Shown here piece by piece: positions 58,363-64,000 of a stretch of 64,000 nucleotides of DNA. Below the pieces are notes generated by a model. The model made no database searches. It was not told the origin of the DNA and saw nothing but the letters and a program-made list of their open reading frames with translations. A program made the translations under genes and the position numbers. Source of the stretch: a virus; the IMG/VR virus record IMGVR_UViG_3300025684_000014, positions 59,668 to 123,667 of that record. One strand, written 5' to 3'. Position 1 is the stretch's first letter, and every line of letters begins with the position of its first letter.

Positions 58363-58698
58363 TTAACCTCCTAACATCTTGATTAAAAACGCTCCAACTG
58401 TACCTCCAAAAGCACCCCACCCTAGCTTTTCTGCTACAGAAACTTTTAATTGATTAACATCTTTTTTAATTTCTGCATCTTCTTTACGCAACTTATTAAA
58501 TTCTTCTTCAAGTTTATCTACTTTTACTTTAAGTTGAGTTTGTTCTATATTGTGTTTATTTAATTGCTCGATTAAAGTATCAATTTTATCAGAGATCTTA
58601 TTGATATTTTTTTCCAAATTTCCCTCTATTTCCCTTAAGCGATAAGATAAAAGATTTAATTCTGGTGCTGGTGTCTTGCTTTTTTCTTCTAAGCTCAT
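58363..58698 (-). CDS. Coiled-coil protein with C-terminal TM (XhlA-like)
   Basis: A ~70-residue coiled coil (EIEGNLEKNINKISDKIDTLIEQL onward) ends in a hydrophobic Gly-rich helix (~92-111). This is the plan of XhlA-type haemolysin-enhancer or membrane-associated phage proteins, which work with holins. AAAGGAGAT precedes the ATG. No adjacent holin is obvious. Confidence 0.55.
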   Translation of the reverse strand: MSLEEKSKTPAPELNLLSYRLREIEGNLEKNINKISDKIDTLIEQLNKHNIEQTQLKVKVDKLEEEFNKLRKEDAEIKKDVNQLKVSVAEKLGWGAFGGTVGAFLIKMLGG

Positions 58699-58744
58699 CA
58701 GAAATCTCCTTTTTTCTTTATTTTATCATTTAAGAGAAATGAAT

Positions 58745-60727
58745 TTATATATCTAATACTACATAAGCTAAAGAAAGTTCACTATTTCTTTTAATAAAAT
58801 TACGAGCACTTTCAGCTGCTGATTGTGAACCTAAATTACTTGCGGTTAAATTTTTAACATCAAATCCATATACTCCAATACTTAAAGCATCTATATATGA
58901 GTAATAAGTAGTTCCTGTTGAATAATTAGGATCTATATCCAATAAGTCTGAGCAAAGTTTATTTTGATCTTCTTGTATAAGAGGAAATGGCTCTACTCCT
59001 GCATTTAAATATCTTTTTAACTTTGATCCAACAGTAGCAATACTTTTGCTTCGTAAACTTTCTGACCATTCTTCAAAAGTAAAATTACTTAACAAATTGT
59101 TTGAAACAGAGTTTATAAAAACACTTCTAATCAAATCCAAACCTGTTAATCCAGAATCTTCTTCTTGGAAATAGTTTTTTGGCATAGCTATAACTGCATT
59201 AGAAATACCTCTAGAAAGCAATATTTCTTTAGGCGCTATTACTAACTCATCTCCTACATTATAGTCTCCTAAAATCATTATTAATGTTTCTCCGCCGCGT
59301 TTAACATGACTGTAAGGGTGCTGTTGCTTCCATGTTAAATTTTCAAAGCTTGGATTAACACCAACAAAACTATTTTCATTCCAGATTAAATAATCTTCTG
59401 CAATTTCTGTTTCAAAAGAAATATCTTCTCTAGATACTCCAAGAACTTTCCCCCATCTCTTTTTGCCAAATTTATCTTTATAAGTATTCTTAAGAGAAGT
59501 ACTGTAAACAATGTTATTGTCTTCAAGATTGCTTCTTGTTGATGCTTTTAATGCGTTTTCATTAGTTAAATTTACAAGCTCATTGTATCCAAGTAATGTA
59601 AAAGGAATATATTTTTCAAATAAAATAGGATTAGTAGATAACAAATTTGTTGTTACTAAACTCAAACCATCACTTTTACTTTTATTCCCAGTAATTTCCC
59701 AACTATCGCTATATTTTCGATATGCTAGTTCTCTTACTGGATCAAAGTAATTTTGAGGATTAAGTAAATTTCCTAAACCTTCAATATCACTATTCGATTC
59801 TCTAGTGTAAAACTTATTACTTCCACTTACGTATTCGTTAGCAACGATCTTTCCATTTTCAACAGTAAGTATTTTTCCTTCACTGTTTTGAAAATCAACT
59901 TCTCCTTCTAGTTGATTTATAGAAGTTACTGCTTCTGGTATCTCTGGAGTATTGTTAATATTATTATAATCAATATTATTATTAACAAATGCGTTACCGT
60001 TCCATACTAAACTTTGCCCTTCAATTGGGTCTACTAAAAATACATCGTTGTGTATTGATACAGAAGTGTTTGCTAAACTTGTTTCTATTATTTCATTTGA
60101 AATACTCAATGATGGATATTCACTTCCATCGTCAAGTTCATTAATTAAATTAAGGTTGTGCCCTTGAACTACTTGAGTCAAAATTTCATATAAATGTTTT
60201 GAAAGACTCCAGTTCCTTGTAGCGTCTGTACTACATTCTAATAGATGATTAATACCTAAAGCGTCTTTTTGGACTCGCTCAAGGTTTGCTGCATTGCATC
60301 TTATTTGCTCCCAAAGGCTACTTACATCTACAGTTGATTCTCTTATTTCAATTATCCTATCAATCAAACTAGCTTGTAAATAATCAAATGATTCTTTAAC
60401 TGTACAAGGCCTTCCAGTTTCTAAATCATTTTCTTTCTTCCAGTAAAGTTCTGTATTGAATTTATCATTACCTTCTTCTTCTGGATATGTTACCAAAGTA
60501 AGTCCGTTTATTCCTGACTCTACTGCGTCGTAAGGATATCTTGGCTTACTTGTTAAACTTTTAAATCCTGGAACTAAAACCATGTTTATGTAATTACTGA
60601 TTTTTACTAAATCACTTTGAGTTCTTTTTGAATTCAAAAACAATAGATCTTTATTATCTGCATTTGTAATTACAGAACTGTTTACTATTATAGGATAGTT
60701 TAAATTATTTAGATAATTTGTAGCCAT
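58745..60727 (-). CDS. Virion structural protein (660 aa)
   Basis: Minus-strand; a Ser/Asn/Leu-rich beta protein with motifs such as LVWNGNAFVNNNIDYNN and INQLEGEVDF that are common in phage fibre and baseplate proteins. The C-terminal half is a Ser-rich, mixed region. No precise family named. It begins exactly at the end of the next minus-strand gene. Confidence 0.6.
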   Translation of the reverse strand: MATNYLNNLNYPIIVNSSVITNADNKDLLFLNSKRTQSDLVKISNYINMVLVPGFKSLTSKPRYPYDAVESGINGLTLVTYPEEEGNDKFNTELYWKKENDLETGRPCTVKESFDYLQASLIDRIIEIRESTVDVSSLWEQIRCNAANLERVQKDALGINHLLECSTDATRNWSLSKHLYEILTQVVQGHNLNLINELDDGSEYPSLSISNEIIETSLANTSVSIHNDVFLVDPIEGQSLVWNGNAFVNNNIDYNNINNTPEIPEAVTSINQLEGEVDFQNSEGKILTVENGKIVANEYVSGSNKFYTRESNSDIEGLGNLLNPQNYFDPVRELAYRKYSDSWEITGNKSKSDGLSLVTTNLLSTNPILFEKYIPFTLLGYNELVNLTNENALKASTRSNLEDNNIVYSTSLKNTYKDKFGKKRWGKVLGVSREDISFETEIAEDYLIWNENSFVGVNPSFENLTWKQQHPYSHVKRGGETLIMILGDYNVGDELVIAPKEILLSRGISNAVIAMPKNYFQEEDSGLTGLDLIRSVFINSVSNNLLSNFTFEEWSESLRSKSIATVGSKLKRYLNAGVEPFPLIQEDQNKLCSDLLDIDPNYSTGTTYYSYIDALSIGVYGFDVKNLTASNLGSQSAAESARNFIKRNSELSLAYVVLDI

Positions 60728-62727
60728 TAGATCACCCTGACTTGTATTTGATCAATTTTAGGAGTAACTTTCGTATCAGAACTTTTTAATATTGCTTTTA
60801 TATATAACAAATTAGAAGTACTGATGCTTGTTTTTCGAAAAGATATTTCATAATCTTCTATCTTTTCGTCTCCTGTATTTTCATTACATTTTATCACAAA
60901 ATAAATATTATTATTAATCTCTTTTATAGTATATTCATCAAGCCTTTTACTACTTTCAAAAGATCCTTCAGAGCTTAATTTCATTTTAAATGAATAGATT
61001 TTATCTACTCCTTTATATTTCTTTGTTCCTCTAAAGTTTCTTTCGTAATTAAAACCTTCAACAATGTATTTATGATTGTAAGGGTAAAGCGCATCTTTTT
61101 GTTTTAATTCTCTTAAAGAATTTATAGATTCTTCTTCTTCTATAACTTTCCAATTTTCACTAGAAGTTTTAAATGTATGCTTACCATACGGTAAGAAAAC
61201 ATTTCCTGAAACTTTCCTGTCATTTAGAAAACAAGAACTTTCTCCAAAGTCTAAATAGATTCCTTCCATTTTTAAAACTTCTATATTGGTTTTATAATAT
61301 CCAGAGTCTAATTCCCATCCCGAAGAAGCATTGTAAATTTCTTGTTTATTATTTTTTAAAATGTTTCTTTTTATGTTTATACTATTTAGAAATAATTTGT
61401 TTCTATTTGCTTCTGGAATATAATAATTTAAAATTCTTTCTGAGCTTTTCAAACTAAGTCCTTCAGGAATTTGTTCAGAAATAAAATTAGATTGAGAATT
61501 TACATCTAATATTTCAAATACATTTCCATCTGAGGCTTTGCCTTCTGATTCTTCAAACTGAACAATACTTTTTCCTTCTTTTATAAAATCACTTTTAATC
61601 CAAGTTTCATTGTCTTTTGATAAATATAAGTCTATTGAACTTTTATCTGGTATTATACAGCAAGTACCACCTTTTGCTGTTGCCATTGTAAAATTAACAG
61701 GGTTGTTTTCTTCGTCTATTACTTCATAAGGCCCTAAGTACAATGTGCTTTCTTCGTTTATTTTATATTCGGCTGACATGTACCCTATAAAATCTAACCC
61801 AAAAATATACCCCCACCCATTTTGATACTTTGTATCAGAAGAGCTTTTACTTAAAATAATTTTAATAGATTTTACACGTTCTTTTTTTACTTCAATAAAA
61901 TTGTCATTGTTTTGAACTCTTATTCCGCTTTCAAATACTCTTTCAAAATTTACTCCGTCACTACTCCAGTAACAGTTTTGTTGAAGCTTTGAATTTGTTT
62001 CAATACTTTGGGTCGTATAGCTTATAGTGTCAATGTATCGTTCTTTATCAAAATCTATATTGATTATAAAATCAATTGTTTCGTCTTTGTATTTAGATAC
62101 AGCAACAACTTTAAAAAACCTTCCGTCTTTTTTAAGTGCGTTATAAAAATTATTATATTCTATACTTTCTATCTTTCCTTTATTTCTATAAACCAAATCG
62201 TAACTTATATTTTTCTGCTCAAAAGATTCGCCTGTAACAAAATCGAATCCTAAAGTCGCTCTTCCATTTAGTAAATATATATTAGATTTTTCTTGATTTA
62301 TCTTATTGTAATCAGAAAAATCTTCTATTATTCCATAACTAAAAGGATCATCGCTACTATATAGCAGTAAATTTTTATTAACATTTCTTTCTAAGTTTTC
62401 TAATTTAGAAATTGTTTTATTTAAGTTACTACTTTGCTCTTTAAAAAAAGATTTTAATTCGTTTTCTTTTTTAAGATTTTCTTTAATTAAGAAATCTAAA
62501 TCTTTAATTAGCTTGCTCTTTATTTTTTCATGACTTTTGCTAGAAGACTCTTCTCCTGCTTGTTGAAGCTTATCTTTTTCTCCAACAAGAAGACCTAAAG
62601 TTTCTACTTCTTTATTTTTTTTTATAAAGTCTTCGTAAATTAATTTAATTTCATTTTCGCTAGGACTTTTTTTATATTCTTTTACATAATTTGCTATTAA
62701 ATAGTTTTTTATATTAGTTTTCATCAT
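60727..62727 (-). CDS. Virion structural protein (666 aa)
   Basis: Residues ~20-130 are Lys/Glu-rich coiled coil (DKLQQAGEESSSKSHEKIKSK, then ELKSFFKEQSSNLNKTISKLENLE), followed by a beta-rich region with motifs recalling carbohydrate-binding modules (YWSSDGVNFERVFESG; ...WGYIFGLDFIGYMSAEY). It is likely a baseplate or tail adhesin. It overlaps both minus-strand neighbours. Confidence 0.6.
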   Translation of the reverse strand: MMKTNIKNYLIANYVKEYKKSPSENEIKLIYEDFIKKNKEVETLGLLVGEKDKLQQAGEESSSKSHEKIKSKLIKDLDFLIKENLKKENELKSFFKEQSSNLNKTISKLENLERNVNKNLLLYSSDDPFSYGIIEDFSDYNKINQEKSNIYLLNGRATLGFDFVTGESFEQKNISYDLVYRNKGKIESIEYNNFYNALKKDGRFFKVVAVSKYKDETIDFIINIDFDKERYIDTISYTTQSIETNSKLQQNCYWSSDGVNFERVFESGIRVQNNDNFIEVKKERVKSIKIILSKSSSDTKYQNGWGYIFGLDFIGYMSAEYKINEESTLYLGPYEVIDEENNPVNFTMATAKGGTCCIIPDKSSIDLYLSKDNETWIKSDFIKEGKSIVQFEESEGKASDGNVFEILDVNSQSNFISEQIPEGLSLKSSERILNYYIPEANRNKLFLNSINIKRNILKNNKQEIYNASSGWELDSGYYKTNIEVLKMEGIYLDFGESSCFLNDRKVSGNVFLPYGKHTFKTSSENWKVIEEEESINSLRELKQKDALYPYNHKYIVEGFNYERNFRGTKKYKGVDKIYSFKMKLSSEGSFESSKRLDEYTIKEINNNIYFVIKCNENTGDEKIEDYEISFRKTSISTSNLLYIKAILKSSDTKVTPKIDQIQVRVI

Positions 62728-64000
62728 TTCATCTCTAGCTTTATTTTGTAAATTATTGGAGAGAAATATTCTCTTAATTCTTCTAGAGATATTTCATCTA
62801 GAATTTTTTCCCAACAAAATTTTACTTGGTTTTTATAACTAGGTAAATTTTCTGTATAAACTTTTGTTTCATCTTTAAAAACTTCATATTCTTTTAAATA
62901 TTTAACAAGGCTATACTCTAATCCGATTCTACCAATTTTGTAACTAATTTTTTTATTTTCAGAATTCACAATATCTTTAGAAGAGAAAAGTATTCCATTC
63001 TTGTAGTCTACAGAATATTTATTTATTAACTCTTTCTCTTCTTTTTCATAGAAGTACTCAAGGTAATAATCTTTTCCCGTTTCTTCCTCTATTTCTAATT
63101 CACAAACTTTCCCATTTATTCTTATTGAATTGTTTACAAGGATTCCCTTTTTATAAACTTTTATACCAAGCCCTTCTTCCAGGTAGGGTTTCTCAGATAA
63201 AGTAAAAGAAACAGTATTAGAAGTGCTTTTAGATATGTTTGGAACTTGATCTCTTTCCATTTTTTCTAAAGACAAGAATTCTATGTTCCCATTTACATAT
63301 TCTACTTCTTTAAATTTTTCTCTTTCAAAAAGATTTATATCTGCTTCTAAAGATCCTTTTATAATATTTCCTTCTTTCAAAATAAATCTTTTATTATTCT
63401 CGCTGACTACTTCTCTTTCTTTGTAGTTGCCGTCAAAAACATAATAGTTGTTTTTTTCGTTATTTAAAACTTCTGAAATTTCTTCTGTTACAAGATCTTC
63501 TTCGTTAATAAAAATACCGTAATTTTTATTTTTATTGCTCCATAATTTTTTATTTTCTACTTCTTTATAATCAAAAAAGCTGTACTCTATTTTTCTTTCT
63601 TTATCTTTTCCTTCGCTCCAATACAGCCTTCCATTTAACGGCTCTATTCTTCCGGCTTCAGTTTCTTCCCAAACTGAATCTGTTTTTATAAACATTTTTG
63701 TTTCATTCAAGTCTATGTATTCTTGTTCTAAATAAAATTCTTCTTTTCCTATTTCTAAGAATTCTGTTTTTTTCTTTAGACTTTTTATTAAATTAAAAAC
63801 TTTTATTGTTTTTAAATCTTTATCAAATTCCTCTTCTATTTTTACAAAATAGCCTTCACCCTTTTTGATAATTTCATTAAACCCAGGTTTTAAAGCAATT
63901 TTACATGAATACAAGTAACCAGTTGTGTTAAGCTTAAAGCTTATTTTTTCAAATTTATCATCGATATAAAATTTACCATTTTCTAAGTTTTCTTTAGAAT
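62724..64000 (-). CDS. Virion structural protein, N-terminus outside window
   Basis: The minus-strand frame is open past the first candidate start (TTG at 63914) to the right edge of the window, so the true start lies outside. The visible part is Lys/Glu/Asn-rich with repeated strand units. Probably a further baseplate or tail protein of the same block. It overlaps the 666-aa gene by 4 bases. Confidence 0.6.
   Translation of the reverse strand, partial: SKENLENGKFYIDDKFEKISFKLNTTGYLYSCKIALKPGFNEIIKKGEGYFVKIEEEFDKDLKTIKVFNLIKSLKKKTEFLEIGKEEFYLEQEYIDLNETKMFIKTDSVWEETEAGRIEPLNGRLYWSEGKDKERKIEYSFFDYKEVENKKLWSNKNKNYGIFINEEDLVTEEISEVLNNEKNNYYVFDGNYKEREVVSENNKRFILKEGNIIKGSLEADINLFEREKFKEVEYVNGNIEFLSLEKMERDQVPNISKSTSNTVSFTLSEKPYLEEGLGIKVYKKGILVNNSIRINGKVCELEIEEETGKDYYLEYFYEKEEKELINKYSVDYKNGILFSSKDIVNSENKKISYKIGRIGLEYSLVKYLKEYEVFKDETKVYTENLPSYKNQVKFCWEKILDEISLEELREYFSPIIYKIKLEMK

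Noticed and set aside
1-64000. CRISPR array, IS element or attachment site
   Set aside because: No regularly spaced repeats, transposase, integrase or tRNA-end duplication was seen on either strand.

Overview
The window is a 64-kb, AT-rich (T-rich on the + strand) piece of a large tailed bacteriophage genome (Caudoviricetes type). Evidence: densely packed small genes with ATGA-type overlaps, frequent TTG starts behind good Shine-Dalgarno sequences, a tRNA cluster, a full phage replication and nucleotide-metabolism set, two peptidoglycan-cleaving enzymes, and long tail-fibre/virion genes. No integrase, repressor, CRISPR array or IS element was seen. The host cannot be named from the sequence.

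Layout. 1-8.6 kb: small unknown genes, a tRNA block (Thr, Gly, Asn) with two unexplained closed-stem RNAs between tRNAs, an AlkB-like dioxygenase, a lytic transglycosylase, ThyX, SSB, and a minus-strand amidase endolysin. 8.6-17.3 kb: a Lon-type AAA+ ATPase that stops where the protease domain should begin, a nucleotidyltransferase-like protein, then a ubiquitin-like conjugation cassette: E2-like protein, JAMM/JAB peptidase, ThiF/E1-like enzyme, histone-H1-like protein, mono-Ubl, divergent Ubl, and a three-domain poly-Ubl. 17.3-26.4 kb: P-loop protein, PhoH, Whirly-like ssDNA-binding protein, SpoVG, class Ia ribonucleotide reductase (NrdA/NrdB), MazG-like NTP pyrophosphohydrolase and small genes.

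26.4-33.3 kb: recA interrupted by a small group I intron, then a DNA polymerase III alpha (dnaE) in pieces. Piece A (PHP and first palm part) ends just before the catalytic aspartates. After four unrelated genes, piece B carries the palm aspartates, is cut by a group I intron holding an antisense Vsr/EDxHD-type homing endonuclease, and ends as the N-half of a split intein. 33.4-45.5 kb: a tail-fibre/virion module. At 45.5 kb piece C begins with the matching C-half of the intein followed by the rest of DnaE, so the active polymerase should need protein trans-splicing across 12 kb of tail genes plus non-covalent assembly with piece A.

46.7-58.1 kb: metallophosphoesterase, Cas4-like Fe-S nuclease, IMPDH/GMP-reductase-like enzyme, primase-helicase, membrane/coiled-coil (possible spanin) proteins, a free-standing Vsr-like nuclease, ClpP-like protease, Hjc-like resolvase and small genes. 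58.1-64 kb: a minus-strand virion block with a coiled-coil/TM protein and three large structural proteins, the last running off the window.

The replication set (RecA, SSB, DnaE pieces, primase-helicase, nucleases) is supported by the deoxynucleotide set (NrdAB, ThyX, MazG, IMPDH/GMPR). The most unusual systems are the self-contained Ubl pathway with E1, E2 and JAB, and the fractured dnaE with a split intein. Domain calls come from motifs read by eye; no database search was run.
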